A stretch of DNA of 64,000 nt from Stenotrophomonas sp. UBA2629 (lineage in GTDB: Bacteria; Pseudomonadota; Gammaproteobacteria; Xanthomonadales; Xanthomonadaceae): positions 508,921-572,920 of the forward strand of contig DEOB01000010.1 in NCBI GenBank assembly GCA_002359895.1, written 5' to 3'. The notes below the pieces were generated by a model that did no database searches, was not told the origin of the DNA, and was given only the letters and a program-made list of their open reading frames with translations. A program made the translations under genes and the position numbers. Shown piece after piece: positions 35,202-43,357 of this stretch (its first letter is position 1; each line of letters starts with the position of its first letter).

Positions 35202-36062
35202 ATGATTCGAAGCATGACCGCCTATGCCGGCGGTGAACGTGTCACGCCCTGGGGCACCCTCGGCTGCGAGATGCGCTCGGTCAACCACCGTTTTCTGGAA
35301 GTGGGGGTACGCCTGCCCGAAGAACTGCGCGCGCTGGAGCCGCAGCTGCGTGAGCGTGTGGCCGGGCGGATCAGCCGCGGCAAGCTGGATATGGTGCTGC
35401 GCCTGCGCGTGCCGGAGGCGGCGGCCTCGCTGCACGTCAACGAGGCGCTGGTGGAGCAGTTGGGTGACCTGGCGCTGCGCCTGCACTCACGCTTCCCGGG
35501 CATGCGTATCGGCTTCACCGACCTGCTTCAGTACCCCGGCGTGCTGCGTGCTGATTCCACCGATGCCGTTGCTCTGCAGGCCGAGGCGATGGCACTGCTG
35601 GACGAGGTGATTGACGGCTTCGTGCAGGCCCGCGAACGTGAAGGCGACAAGTTGGCCACGGCCATCAGCGAGCGTGTGGATGGCATCGAGCGTATTGCTG
35701 CTGACGTGCGCGAGTTGATTCCGCGAATCCGCGAAGGCCAGCGCGCCAAGCTGGCTGCGCGCTTGGCCGACCTGCCGCACCCGGTTGATCCGGGCCGGGC
35801 CGAGCAGGAACTGGTGTTGTGGCTGCAGAAGCTGGACGTGGATGAAGAGCTGGACCGTTTGAACAGCCATATCAGCGAAATCCGCCGCGTGCTCAAACAG
35901 CGCGAGCCGGTGGGCCGCCGCTTGGACTTCCTGTTGCAGGAGTTCAATCGTGAATCCAACACCCTGGGCTCCAAGTCGGTGGACAGCCGCACTTCCAACG
36001 CCTCGGTGGAGCTGAAAGTGCTGATCGACCAGATCCGCGAGCAGGTGCAGAACATCGAGTAA
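35202..36062 (+). CDS. YicC/YloC-type endoribonuclease
   Basis: A 286-residue protein of the YicC family: RSMTAYAGGE at the start, EMRSVNHRFLEVGVRLPEELRALEPQLRERV, GVLR, and the C-terminal GRRLDFLLQEFNRESNTLGSKSVD and LKVLIDQIREQVQNIE. E. coli and Bacillus homologues act as endoribonucleases, with the E. coli protein linked to RyhB turnover. The start ATG 35202 fits the family. It precedes gmk, separated by a 428-bp region rich in palindromic repeats. Confidence 0.9.
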   Translation: MIRSMTAYAGGERVTPWGTLGCEMRSVNHRFLEVGVRLPEELRALEPQLRERVAGRISRGKLDMVLRLRVPEAAASLHVNEALVEQLGDLALRLHSRFPGMRIGFTDLLQYPGVLRADSTDAVALQAEAMALLDEVIDGFVQAREREGDKLATAISERVDGIERIAADVRELIPRIREGQRAKLAARLADLPHPVDPGRAEQELVLWLQKLDVDEELDRLNSHISEIRRVLKQREPVGRRLDFLLQEFNRESNTLGSKSVDSRTSNASVELKVLIDQIREQVQNIE

Positions 36063-36490
36063 GTGTTTCCTGCGCTGGTACAGGTTGGCGGTCTGCCGGC
36101 ACATGTGGGGGCAAAACACCGACTTCCAGCGCGTTGCCAGTGCTGGGCTAGCTTCCTGCAAATGCTGAAGAGCAAAGCGCCCCCATCCGCCCTGCGGGCA
36201 CCTTCCCCCGCAGGCGGGAGAAGGGAGGGCTTTGGGCGAGTTGCTGGCGGTGGGCTGTCTTCCTGCAAATGCACAGAACAAAGTCCCTCTCCCGCTTGCG
36301 GGGTGAGAGGGGCAGTTTGCGAACCACTGGTTCGCTGCCCGTCGAACGCCCTTGCGCCAGCGCGAGGGCCGGGGCGCGGAGCGGGGGTTGGGTGAGGGCA
36401 AGCAGTTCGCTTGGTCCACCCATCACCGCTCAAACAGGGCCGGCGCAGGCGCGTGATATCCTTCGCTGCCATTTCAAGTGGCCCACCTTC
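36063..36490. other. yicC-gmk intergenic region with palindromic repeats
   Basis: No gene seen. A near-repeat CTTCCTGCAAATGC occurs at about 36150 and 36259. A B-type element lies at about 36179-36228 (GCCCCCATCCGCCC...GGGAGAAGGGAGGGC). A diverged A-type element starts at 36282 (GTCCCTCTCCCGCTTGCGGGG) but its GTTGGGTGAGGG tail appears only at about 36387. The roughly 80 nt between contain GCGAACC-ACT-GGTTCGC and GCGCCAGCGC palindromes, as if the arms had been expanded. The gmk promoter probably lies in the last 70 bp. Confidence 0.6.
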
Positions 36491-37123
36491 ATGCGTGGCA
36501 CGCTCTACATCGTCGCCGCCCCTTCCGGGGCTGGCAAAAGCAGCATCGTCAACGCCACGCTGGCGCGCGATCCGCATATTTCCCTGTCCATTTCCTTCAC
36601 CTCGCGGGCCATGCGCCCGGGCGAGGAGAACGGCAAGCACTACCACTTTGTCAGTGCCGCCGAGTTCGAGCGGATGATCGCTGCTGGCGATTTCTTCGAG
36701 CACGCGCTGGTACACGGCGATTGGAAGGGCACCGCCCGGCAGTCGGTGGAGCCGCAGCTGGCTGCGGGCAAGGATGTGCTGCTGGAGATCGACTGGCAGG
36801 GCGCCCGCCAGGTGCGCGACAAGGTGGAAGGCGCGGTCAGCGTCTTCATCCTGCCGCCGTCGCGACAGGCGCTGGACGAGCGCATGCGCAAGCGCGGCCA
36901 GGACAGTGAGGCGGTCATGGCCCAGCGCTTGGCCGCTGCCCGCGAGGAAATGCTGCATTACGACGAGTTTGACTACGTCATCGTCAACGAGGATTTCGAC
37001 ACCGCCGTGGGCGAAATGTGCTCCATCTTCTCGGCCAGCCGCCTGCGCCGGGAGCCTCAGCAGCGCCGTCATGCGCAGCTGATCGCCTCGTTGCTTACCC
37101 CCGAAAACCAAGCAAGCGATTGA
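36491..37123 (+). CDS. gmk: Guanylate kinase
   Basis: A 210-residue enzyme converting GMP plus ATP to GDP plus ADP. The P-loop is in APSGAGKSS at about residues 10-18, followed by the GMP-binding block SFTSRAMRPGEENGKHYHFVS and EIDWQGARQVRDK. The length is typical. The ATG at 36491 is preceded by AAGTGGCCCACCTTC without a strong ribosome site. rpoZ follows, separated by its own promoter. Confidence 0.95.
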   Translation: MRGTLYIVAAPSGAGKSSIVNATLARDPHISLSISFTSRAMRPGEENGKHYHFVSAAEFERMIAAGDFFEHALVHGDWKGTARQSVEPQLAAGKDVLLEIDWQGARQVRDKVEGAVSVFILPPSRQALDERMRKRGQDSEAVMAQRLAAAREEMLHYDEFDYVIVNEDFDTAVGEMCSIFSASRLRREPQQRRHAQLIASLLTPENQASD

Positions 37124-37150
37124 TTCACAAGGGGCTGTTCAGGCGTTGAC

Positions 37151-37180
37151 TTGATTTCCGGCCAGCCCAACCCCTACAAT
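37151..37180 (+). promoter_or_regulatory. Candidate sigma70 promoter for rpoZ-spoT
   Basis: TTGATT at 37151-37156, an 18-nt spacer and TACAAT at 37175-37180. It lies 55 nt before the rpoZ ATG. Prediction by eye only. Confidence 0.55.
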
Positions 37181-37234
37181 CGCCCCCCTTTCCCTCATTC
37201 GTTCGAGCGGCCGTGCAGGTCGCCGGGAGCCCGC

Positions 37235-37534
37235 ATGGCCCGCATTACCGTAGAAGATTGCCTGGAAGTCGTTAACAACCGTTTCGAGCTGGTCATGATG
37301 GCGTCCAAGCGCGCCCGCCAGTTGGCAAATGGTGTCCAGGCGACCATCGACAACAGCGAAACCGAGGACAAGCCGACCGTGCTGGCACTGCGTGAAATCG
37401 CTGCCCGCAAGATCGACGATGCCCTGATCGAGGAAGTCGAGAAGTCCGAGCGTGAGCGCATCGAGCGCGAAGCACTGGAATGGGCAGCCGCTGAAGTGGT
37501 CGCCGACGAAGACATGTCCAAGAACGACGATTGA
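37235..37534 (+). CDS. rpoZ: RNA polymerase omega subunit
   Basis: A 99-residue protein. MARITVEDCLEVVNNRFELV, the ASKRARQL segment and ALREIAARKI are diagnostic. Omega stabilises the beta' subunit and in many bacteria is part of the ppGpp-binding site, which fits its position just before spoT. The start ATG (37235) follows GCCGGGAGC. The C-terminus is acidic. Confidence 0.95.
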   Translation: MARITVEDCLEVVNNRFELVMMASKRARQLANGVQATIDNSETEDKPTVLALREIAARKIDDALIEEVEKSERERIEREALEWAAAEVVADEDMSKNDD

Positions 37535-37564
37535 TCGCTTCGATCAAGCGCCATAGGACACCCG

Positions 37565-37591
37565 GAACAGCCCGCCTCGTGCGGGCTGTTC
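37565..37591 (+). terminator. Hairpin between rpoZ and spoT
   Basis: An 11-bp stem (37565-37575 with 37581-37591, GAACAGCCCGC as the left arm) without a clear U-tract. It may attenuate read-through from rpoZ into spoT. Confidence 0.6.
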
Positions 37592-37640
37592 TGCGTTGTA
37601 GGGTTTGCCGAAGTACGCGCGCTGACATAGTCTTTCAGCC

Positions 37641-39803
37641 ATGAACCCAGGCCCCTCCGCCCAGGTAGCCACGCCAGCGGGCGGGGCGGTACCTGACTAT
37701 GTACTCCAACTTGAACGTGCAGCCAGCTACCTGCCCGCCGAGCAGCTGCCGTTGCTGCGTCGCGCCTGGGAAGTGGGTGCGTCCGCGCACGCGGGCCAGA
37801 CCCGCAAGTCCGGCGAGCCCTACATCACCCATCCGGTCGCCGTGGCGCGCATCCTGGCCGAGCTTGGCCTGGATGTGGAAACACTGATCGCCGCGATCCT
37901 GCACGACACCATCGAGGACACGCCGCTCACCGGCGAGGAACTGGCTGACGAGTTCGGGCAGGCCGTTGCCGACCTGGTGGATGGCGTCACCAAGCTGGAC
38001 AAGCTCAAGTTCCGCGACCGCCAGGAAGCGGCGGCGGAAAGCTTCCGCAAGATGCTGCTGGCGATGTCGCGCGACCTGCGCGTGATCATGATCAAACTGG
38101 CCGACCGCCTGCACAACATGCGCACGCTGGGCGCGCAGAGTTCCGAAGCGCGGCGTCGCATCGCGCTGGAAACGCTGGACATCTATGCGCCCATCGCCCA
38201 GCGCCTGGGCATGAACCTGATCAAGTCCGAGCTGCAGAACCTGGGCTTCCGCGCGCTGTACCCGTGGCGCCACGCCATCCTGGAAAAGCACATCCGCAGC
38301 CAACCAGTGGTGCGCCGTGAATCCATGGCGCAGGTGGAAGTGCAGCTGTCGCAGCGCTTGGCGCGCGAAGGGCTGGAACACCGCCTCATCAGCCGCATCA
38401 AAACGCCTTGGAGCATCTACACGAAGATGCACGAGGAGAACAAAAGCTTCGACCAGGTGATGGATGTCTTCGGCTTCCGCCTGGTCGTGCGCAACGTGCC
38501 CAACTGCTACCACGCACTGGGCGCGGTGCATGCCACGTTCAAACCGTTGGATGGGCGCTTCCGCGACTTCATCGCCATTCCCAAGGCCAACGGTTACCAG
38601 TCGTTGCACACGGTGTTGTTCGGGCCGTACGGCTCGCCGATTGAAGTGCAGATCCGCACCGAAGAAATGGACCTCATCGCCGAGCGCGGTGTGGCTGCGC
38701 ACTGGACCTACAAATTTGGTGGCGACGCGCCCAACAGCGCACAGAGCCGCGCGCATGCGTGGATTGTCGATCTGATTGATTCGCAGCGCACCGCCGGTTC
38801 GTCGTTGGAGTTCCTGGACAACGTCAAGGTTGATCTGTTCCCGGACGAGGTTTACCTGTTCACGCCGAAGGGCAAGATCATGGCGTTGCCGCGCAATTCC
38901 ACCGCGCTGGATTTTGCCTATGCCGTGCATACCGACGTGGGCAACCGCGCGGTGGCCTCGCGCGTGGATAAAAAACTGGTGCCGTTGCGCACGCGTCTGG
39001 TGAGCGGGCAGAGCGTGGAGATCATCACCGCGCGTTCGGCCTCGCCCAAGCCGCAGTGGCTGGAATTTGTGGTCAGCAGCAAGGCGCGCACCGCTATCCG
39101 TCACCAGCTCAAACAGCTGGAACACGAAGACGCCGTGCAGCTGGGCCACAGCATGCTCGACCGCGCGCTGGAAGCGATGGACAGTTCCATTGAACGCTTG
39201 CCGAAGGGGCGCCTGGATGCGTTCCTCAACGAACACCGTTACCCGCGCCTGGAAGCTTTCCTGGCGGATGTCGCGTTGGGCAACTGGATGCCCACGCAGG
39301 CCGCGCAGGCGCTGATGGCGCATGCCGAATTGCGTGGCGGCATGGGTCATGCTGGCCGCATGCAGGAAAAAATCCTGATCAATGGCAGCGAGCGCGGCGT
39401 GGTGAGCTTCGCCAATTGTTGTCAGCCCATTCCGGGCGACGACATCATGGGTTACCACACCGCCGGCAAGGGCATTGTGGTGCACCGTCTGGATTGCCCC
39501 AACCTGGCCGAGCTGCGCAAGACGCCCGACCGCTGGGTGCCCATTGGCTGGGACACCAGCGTGGTCGGCGACTACGACACCGCCTTGGTGGTGGAAGTGG
39601 AGAATGGCACCGGCGTGCTGGCGCAGTTGGCTGCGGCCATCGCGCAAAGCCATTCCAACATCGAGCGGGTGGATTACCTGGACCGCGACTTCAACGCGGC
39701 GGTGTTGTGTTTCAACATCCAGGTCCGTGACCGCAACCATTTGGCGGAAGTCATGCGGCGCCTGCGGCGCTTGCAGGTGGTGCAGGCGGTACGCCGGCAG
39801 TAA
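37641..39803 (+). CDS. spoT: Bifunctional (p)ppGpp synthetase/hydrolase
   Basis: A 720-residue RSH protein with all domains: the N-terminal HD hydrolase (ITHPVAVARILAELGL, ILHDTIEDT), the synthetase (RDFIAIPKANGYQSLHTVLFG), TGS (LFTPKGKIMALPRNSTALDFAYAVH), a helical region with a conserved cysteine block (FANCCQPIPGDDIMGYHTAGKGIVVH), and a C-terminal ACT domain ending in a basic stretch. The hydrolase HD residues look intact, so it should both make and degrade (p)ppGpp. The protein is the main stringent-response enzyme of SpoT type. Start at 37641, 50 nt after the hairpin. Confidence 0.95.
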   Translation: MNPGPSAQVATPAGGAVPDYVLQLERAASYLPAEQLPLLRRAWEVGASAHAGQTRKSGEPYITHPVAVARILAELGLDVETLIAAILHDTIEDTPLTGEELADEFGQAVADLVDGVTKLDKLKFRDRQEAAAESFRKMLLAMSRDLRVIMIKLADRLHNMRTLGAQSSEARRRIALETLDIYAPIAQRLGMNLIKSELQNLGFRALYPWRHAILEKHIRSQPVVRRESMAQVEVQLSQRLAREGLEHRLISRIKTPWSIYTKMHEENKSFDQVMDVFGFRLVVRNVPNCYHALGAVHATFKPLDGRFRDFIAIPKANGYQSLHTVLFGPYGSPIEVQIRTEEMDLIAERGVAAHWTYKFGGDAPNSAQSRAHAWIVDLIDSQRTAGSSLEFLDNVKVDLFPDEVYLFTPKGKIMALPRNSTALDFAYAVHTDVGNRAVASRVDKKLVPLRTRLVSGQSVEIITARSASPKPQWLEFVVSSKARTAIRHQLKQLEHEDAVQLGHSMLDRALEAMDSSIERLPKGRLDAFLNEHRYPRLEAFLADVALGNWMPTQAAQALMAHAELRGGMGHAGRMQEKILINGSERGVVSFANCCQPIPGDDIMGYHTAGKGIVVHRLDCPNLAELRKTPDRWVPIGWDTSVVGDYDTALVVEVENGTGVLAQLAAAIAQSHSNIERVDYLDRDFNAAVLCFNIQVRDRNHLAEVMRRLRRLQVVQAVRRQ

Positions 39804-39980
39804 GCCGGCTTCTCAGAGGATGTGGCCCGGGTAAGCGTTGTCGCGCCCGGCAAGCGCGGTAGCCGCATTCTGCGCGCGGCGGCAACGTTCACTGTTGTCG
39901 CTGCGGATATCCATTTCGTCTTTGACGCATTTGTCGCGAAGGTGCCGGCGCACGTTCGCGTGATGCGCCGTGTCTGCAGG

Positions 39981-40026
39981 TTCTCCACAGCGCATGTGTG
40001 GCAGTGCACGCACAACATGTGGATAA
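39981..40026. promoter_or_regulatory. Inverted DnaA-box pair, copy 1
   Basis: TTCTCCACA at 39981-39989 (one mismatch to the loose DnaA consensus TTWTNCACA) and the inverted TGTGGATAA at 40018-40026. Confidence 0.6.
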
Positions 40027-40125
40027 GCCTCGGCAGCCCTTGTGCGGCGTACCTCTGCGAGAGGTGGTGAAATTTTGTCCAGCTGTGTGTTTGCATCTGC
40101 GCGGCCGATTTCGAGCGGTGGCGGC

Positions 40126-40171
40126 TTTTCCACAGCGCATGTGTGCCAGCCATCGAACAACGTGTGGATAA
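40126..40171. promoter_or_regulatory. Inverted DnaA-box pair, copy 2
   Basis: TTTTCCACA at 40126-40134, which fits TTWTNCACA, and the inverted TGTGGATAA at 40163-40171. Confidence 0.65.
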
Positions 40172-40389
40172 GGTTTTGCAGCCCTTGTGCTGCAAGCGTT
40201 TGCGAAGTGTGGTGAAAAATTGTCCACGGCTGTGCATGGGCTGGTGGTAGGCGGTGGGCGGGCTGTGCATGAGTGTGTGTCGCACCGACCGTCATCTGGC
40301 CCGATGCTGCCGCGACCAGTCAGGTCGTAAGAGTGCTGGGGTTTGATCCGGGCGAACCCGGGGATCGCTCGGGTGGGGATGGGCACCGG

Positions 40390-40435
40390 TTTTCCACAAT
40401 CGATGTGCGGTACCCCGCGCACATGTTGTGGATAA
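40390..40435. promoter_or_regulatory. Inverted DnaA-box pair, copy 3
   Basis: TTTTCCACA at 40390-40398 and the inverted TGTGGATAA at 40427-40435, about 130 bp before the ridA start. Confidence 0.65.
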
Positions 40436-40563
40436 CCCTCGTCAGCCCTTGTGCGGTGGGCATCTGCAAGATGTGGTGAAAATTTGTCCAGCGCCTGTTT
40501 GGGCAACGGCGGCGTCATGGCGGGGCGTTACAATGGCCCACCTTTTTCCCAGTGGAGCTGTCC

Positions 40564-40947
40564 ATGTCCCGTCAGATCATCAACACCGCCAACGCCCCGG
40601 CCGCCATCGGCCCGTATTCGCAGGCCGTGCGTGCCGGCAACACCGTGTATTTCTCCGGCCAGATTCCGTTGGACCCGGCGACCGGTGAGATCGTCGCTGG
40701 CGACGTGACCGCGCAGGCCCGTCGTGCGTTCGACAACCTCAAGGCCGTTGCCGAAGAAGCCGGCGGCTCGCTGGACAAGATGGTCCGCCTGGGCCTGTAC
40801 CTGACCGACCTGGGCGAGTTCGCCAAGGTCAATGCCGTGATGCAGGAGTACTTCCAGGCTCCGTTCCCGGCGCGCTCCACCATTGAAGTGTCGGGTCTGC
40901 CGAAGGGCGCCGCGTTTGAAGTCGATGCGGTGATGATCCTCGACTGA
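40564..40947 (+). CDS. ridA: RidA family enamine/imine deaminase
   Basis: A 127-residue YjgF/YER057c/UK114 protein. AAIGPYSQAVRAGNTVYFSGQIPLDP and the C-terminal PFPARSTIEVSGLPKGAAFEVDAV with the key Arg in PARST are family signatures. It hydrolyses reactive 2-aminoacrylate produced by threonine/serine dehydratases. Normally a trimer. The ATG at 40564 follows GTGGAGCTGTCC. spoT is immediately upstream, as in many gammaproteobacteria. Confidence 0.93.
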   Translation: MSRQIINTANAPAAIGPYSQAVRAGNTVYFSGQIPLDPATGEIVAGDVTAQARRAFDNLKAVAEEAGGSLDKMVRLGLYLTDLGEFAKVNAVMQEYFQAPFPARSTIEVSGLPKGAAFEVDAVMILD

Positions 40948-40955
40948 GTGCGGCT

Positions 40956-41993
40956 TCAGGCCAGATGACGCCGAGTTTCGCTCGGCGTCTGTCCGGTCCA
41001 GCGTTTGAATGCGCGCCGGAATTCGCGCGCGTCGTTGAAACCCAGTTGGTTGCCGATAGCGGCAATGGCCAGCTCCGGGTTCTGCAGCAACTCCAGCGCA
41101 CGCTCGCTGCGCACGCGGTCATGTACCTCGCTGAAGCTGGTTTCCTCGTCGGCCAATTGCCGGCGCAGGGTGCGCTCGCTCAGGTGCAATGCCTGCGCCA
41201 CGTCGCTCATCTGCGGGTTGTCGCGCAGCTGCGGTCGCAGCAGGCGCTCCACCGCCGCCGTGGTTTCTCCGCGCGTTGACAGCGTGGCCAGTTGCGCGCG
41301 GCACAACGACAAGGCCTGTTGCGAGGTCACCGGGTTGTAGCTGGCAAACGGCATCTGCATCCAGCTGCGGTCCAGCACCATCGTGTGGCGCGGTTGATCG
41401 AAGTGGATGTCGCAACGGAAAAGCGTGCGGTACTTGTCGGCATGCCTCGGTGCCGGGTATCCCAGCTCCAGGCGCATCGGGCTGAACGCATCGCCGGCCA
41501 GTTCGCGGCCCAGCATCAGGATGCTGGAAAACATTTCTTCGCACAGAAATGGCAACAGGGCATGCGCCTCTTCCGGCGCCGTGGCCACCACGGCCAGGGT
41601 CTGGTCGGGTTGGTCTTCCAGGCGCAGGGTCATCAACGGGCCGAGATTGCGTTGGTAGTCCAAGCCGATGCGCACCGCATCGCCAAAGGTGCGCGCGGTT
41701 TTCATCGCCAGCCCCAGGATGCCGAAGTTGCCGCCATTCTGGTTGCTGCCCATGGCCAGGCCAACGCCTTCAATGGGCAGGGTGGGCAGGGCGCGGCGGA
41801 TCACCTCCAGCGCCTGCCGGTACGAGATGCGTGTCAGCGGATCATTGAGCTGTTCCACGCTCAGGCGTTGCCCTGCCAACCAGGGTTCACTGTTGACGTT
41901 GCACTCGGCGGCGAGCAGCAGCAGCCCGCACAGCATGTTGGTTGGCACATTGGCGATGGACAGCCTGTCGCCGTTTCCTGATTTCTTTGGCAT
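40956..41993 (-). CDS. AraC-type transcriptional regulator with Arabinose_bd-like domain
   Basis: A 345-residue regulator. The first about 200 residues resemble the Arabinose-binding domain found in OruR/ArgR-like regulators. The C-terminal about 100 residues form the AraC DNA-binding domain (LHLSERTLRRQLADEETSFSEV and IGNQLGFNDAREFRRAFKRWTGQTPSE). It is transcribed divergently from the beta-helix/cytochrome/TonB genes with 119 nt between starts, so it probably controls them. The inducer is unknown. Start at the ATG 41991-41993 (complement) gives MPKKSGNGDRLS. Confidence 0.88.
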   Translation of the reverse strand: MPKKSGNGDRLSIANVPTNMLCGLLLLAAECNVNSEPWLAGQRLSVEQLNDPLTRISYRQALEVIRRALPTLPIEGVGLAMGSNQNGGNFGILGLAMKTARTFGDAVRIGLDYQRNLGPLMTLRLEDQPDQTLAVVATAPEEAHALLPFLCEEMFSSILMLGRELAGDAFSPMRLELGYPAPRHADKYRTLFRCDIHFDQPRHTMVLDRSWMQMPFASYNPVTSQQALSLCRAQLATLSTRGETTAAVERLLRPQLRDNPQMSDVAQALHLSERTLRRQLADEETSFSEVHDRVRSERALELLQNPELAIAAIGNQLGFNDAREFRRAFKRWTGQTPSETRRHLA

Positions 41994-42112
41994 CGAAGCT
42001 CCCTTCAGCTTGTCCGCTTTACCCCCCAAGTATGCCGGTCCTGCCCTTCGCGTGAACACTTCCTGAAGACAGACTGCAATTCACCATCTGCAGGCGTATG
42101 GGGAGAAGATTC

Positions 42113-43348
42113 ATGCAGCGCAGCATTACCTTGGCGGTTGCCGCCACATTGAGTGTCTTGGCGGCGGGCTGCCAGAAGCAGGCTCCGCAGGCGCCAGAGG
42201 TCGAGGCGGCGGACGGGGCATTTGCGGCCACGCTGCAGGAGCGTCTGCTTGATGCCAAGCCCGGCGATGTGATTGAAATCCCTGCGGGCAAGCATCAGTT
42301 CGAGCGCAGCCTGAGCCTGCGCGCCGATGGGGTGACCATCCGTGGTGCGGGCATGGACAAGACGGTGCTCAGCTTCAAGGGGCAGAAAGCCGGCGCCGAA
42401 GGGCTGCTGGTCAACGGCGACAACTTCACCATCGAGAACCTCACCATCGAGGATTCCAAAGGTGACGGTTTGAAGGTCAGCGAGTCCGAGCACATCACCA
42501 TTCGCGGCATCAAGGTGCAATGGACCGGTGGCCCTAGCACCAAGAATGGCGGCTACGGCATCTACCCGGTGCTGACCAAAAACGTGCTGATTGAAGACAC
42601 CATCTCCATCGGTGCTTCCGATGCCGGCATCTACGTGGGCCAGTCCGACGGGGTGATCGTGCGCAACAGCCGCGCCGAGCAGAATGTGGCCGGCATCGAG
42701 GTGGAAAACACCCGTAATGCCGATGTCTACAACAACGTGGCCACCGGCAACACCGGCGGCATTCTGGTGTTCAACATGCCGGGCCTGTCGCAGCAGGGCG
42801 CCAACATCCGCGTGTTCAACAACAAGGTCATCGCCAACAACCACGCCAACTTCGGGGCCAAGGGCACGCCGGTGGCCAGCGTGCCCGCTGGTTCGGGCAT
42901 CGTCATCAACTCCAACGATGACATCGAGATTTTTGACAACGAAGTGCGCGACAACGCGACCACCAACATCATCGTCTCCAGCGTGTATTCCACCGGCTAC
43001 AAAGACAGCAGCGCGTCGCCCAATTTCGACCCGTACCCGGAGCGCATCTATATCCACAACAACACCTTATCCGGTGGTGGCGATTCACCCGACGGCTTCG
43101 ATCTGAAGGCGCTCAAGGTGGCGCTGTACGGTTTGACCGGCAACTTCCCGGACGTGCTATGGGATGGTTATTACAACAAGGAGCGCATGGTGGACGGGGT
43201 CAAGGTGGGCCCGCAGATCTGCCTGCGCAATGTCAGCGGCGTGGTGAATGCCGATGGCCCCGGGGGTTACAAAAACCCCAGCAAAGATGCCAAGCCGTTC
43301 GACTGCGAGCTGCCGCGCTTGCCGGCCATCGACCTCAAGCGTGGTTGA
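42113..43348 (+). CDS. Parallel beta-helix lipoprotein (TIGR03805-type)
   Basis: A 411-residue lipoprotein (signal MQRSITLAVAATLSVLAAGC, lipid at Cys20). The body is a right-handed parallel beta-helix with repeated turns such as VTIRGAGMDKTVL, FTIENLTIEDS, ITIRGIKVQW, VLIEDTISIGASDAGIYVGQSDGVIVRNSRAEQN, and Asn ladders typical of pectate-lyase-like folds. It matches the TIGR03805 protein group (Shewanella SO2931-type). It may bind or cleave a polysaccharide or act as a scaffold for the cytochrome. The ATG at 42113 follows GGGGAGAAG. Confidence 0.85.
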   Translation: MQRSITLAVAATLSVLAAGCQKQAPQAPEVEAADGAFAATLQERLLDAKPGDVIEIPAGKHQFERSLSLRADGVTIRGAGMDKTVLSFKGQKAGAEGLLVNGDNFTIENLTIEDSKGDGLKVSESEHITIRGIKVQWTGGPSTKNGGYGIYPVLTKNVLIEDTISIGASDAGIYVGQSDGVIVRNSRAEQNVAGIEVENTRNADVYNNVATGNTGGILVFNMPGLSQQGANIRVFNNKVIANNHANFGAKGTPVASVPAGSGIVINSNDDIEIFDNEVRDNATTNIIVSSVYSTGYKDSSASPNFDPYPERIYIHNNTLSGGGDSPDGFDLKALKVALYGLTGNFPDVLWDGYYNKERMVDGVKVGPQICLRNVSGVVNADGPGGYKNPSKDAKPFDCELPRLPAIDLKRG

Positions 43349-43357
43349 GGGGCTGGC

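Larger units (their letters stand above)
39981..40491. repeat. Three ungapped ~102-bp modules with inverted DnaA-box pairs
   Basis: Copies at 39981-40082, 40126-40227 and 40390-40491. Conserved blocks and offsets from the module start are identical in all three: TTTTCCACA (TTCTCCACA in copy 1) at 0, TGTGGATAA at +37, CAGCCCTTGTGC at +53, GTGGTGAAA at +83 and TTGTCCA at +94. The sequence between blocks varies, but the spacing never changes, so the copies appear to be under selection for spacing. The second block is a perfect inverted consensus DnaA box (TTATCCACA). Confidence 0.9.
39804..40563. other. spoT-ridA intergenic region
   Basis: A 760-bp region with no convincing gene on either strand; reading frames on the minus strand only reflect the internal repeats. 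It holds three copies of a ~102 bp module with paired inverted DnaA boxes, described separately. The remainder shows no feature I can name, except TACAAT at 40529-40534, a possible -10 box of ridA. Confidence 0.85.

Noticed and set aside
37635..39740. A 700-residue reading frame antisense to spoT
   Set aside because: High-GC shadow frame. No family motifs, no ribosome site, and spoT on the other strand has complete RSH domains.
39981..40491. Replication origin (oriC)
   Set aside because: No dnaA, dnaN, rpmH or gidA genes, and no AT-rich unwinding region near the DnaA-box modules, so it is unlikely to be the main origin.
39981..40491. CRISPR array
   Set aside because: Only three ~102-bp copies with unequal gaps (145 and 264 bp between starts), no short repeats with regular spacers, no cas genes.
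39889..40518. Minus-strand frames with repeated HMRCGK-like peptides between spoT and ridA
   Set aside because: They translate the three DnaA-box modules and share only the repeated DNA; not a protein family.
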